Shown: positions 16,097 to 18,239 of the stretch, in pieces
How the letters are laid out: every line of letters begins with the position of its first letter
Position numbering within the stretch: the first letter of the stretch is position 1
Assembly (NCBI RefSeq): GCF_947378715.1
Contig: NZ_CANCLE010000078.1
Span: forward strand, 1 to 18,239
DNA from: Phenylobacterium aquaticum
Lineage (GTDB): Bacteria > Pseudomonadota > Alphaproteobacteria > Caulobacterales > Caulobacteraceae
DNA length: 18,239 nt
Direction: 5' to 3'
Position numbers and translations under genes: made by a program
Notes under the pieces: model-generated
Databases searched by the model: none
What the model saw: the letters and a program-made list of their open reading frames with translations, nothing else
What the model was told of the DNA's origin: nothing

Positions 16097-16137
16097 AGAA
16101 TGCCGCGCCCTGGCCGGCGCGCTTTGACGGAGATCAA
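16097..16137 (-). promoter_or_regulatory. FNR/FixK-type box and probable class II promoter
   Basis: On the minus strand, TTGAT-CTCC-GTCAA (16137 to 16124) matches the FNR/FixK consensus TTGAT-N4-ATCAA except for one base, and TTGAT-N4-GTCAA is a common FixK form. CATTCT (16102 to 16097) is centred about 31 bases downstream and can serve as the -10. That places the box near -41.5, the class II activating position. The only gene correctly placed downstream is the 38-residue membrane protein. Confidence 0.6.
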
Positions 16138-16169
16138 AACGGCCGGGCTTCGTCGGAATAGCTAGGACT

Positions 16170-18239
<2,070 letters not shown>

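Noticed and set aside
15928..16137. A 69-codon minus-strand frame overlapping the small membrane protein gene
   Set aside because: It begins at the FNR-type box with no ribosome site and has no hydrophobic or conserved pattern, whereas the 38-codon frame has a strong AGGAG and a clear membrane span.

Overview
The window is GC-rich (about 70% in most genes) and densely coded. It reads as a chromosome segment of an alphaproteobacterium, most likely of the Caulobacteraceae (Caulobacter/Phenylobacterium type). The basis is the codon usage, the protein styles, a lipoprotein PPIase coupled to argJ close to secA, a chemoreceptor with a C-terminal WEEF tether, and a CtrA-like TTAA-N7-TTAA motif. The genus is inferred from remembered family features and was not checked by a search. 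No insertion sequence, CRISPR array, rRNA or tRNA was seen.

Layout, left to right. Positions 1-3286 hold a minus-strand cluster: a parvulin-type lipoprotein isomerase, argJ (ATGA overlap), then an exported TPR protein that runs off the left edge. At 3499-4671 (+) lies a thiolase, followed by an unusual duplicated 3' end with three GAAATC/GATTTC hairpins and then an intrinsic terminator. At 4945-7848 (+) is a two-gene operon of a FIST-domain sensor and a soluble hybrid histidine kinase, an arrangement like the NO-sensing NosP/kinase pairs. A GH1 glycosidase (minus) converges on it with one base between the stop codons and diverges from secA (TTG start, TTGACA promoter). After secA come a 115-residue minus-strand orphan with a possible winged helix, a class A beta-lactamase-like serine hydrolase (+), and a tail-to-tail chemoreceptor (minus) whose stop codon overlaps that of the hydrolase.

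The right end holds the two most unusual loci. One is a compact minus-strand unit at 15798-16137: an FNR/FixK-type box, a strong ribosome binding site, a 38-residue single-span membrane protein, and a terminator whose stem is fully paired only in the minus-strand transcript. The other, running off the right edge, is a continuous reading frame that fuses the C-terminal half of an acyl-CoA synthetase to an Ala/Pro/Glu/His-rich linker, three membrane spans and a DUF1499-like domain.

Functionally the window mixes housekeeping (arginine synthesis, Sec export, envelope folding), acyl-CoA metabolism (thiolase, membrane-tethered acyl-CoA ligase) and signalling (FIST/kinase, chemoreceptor, oxygen-responsive small protein).
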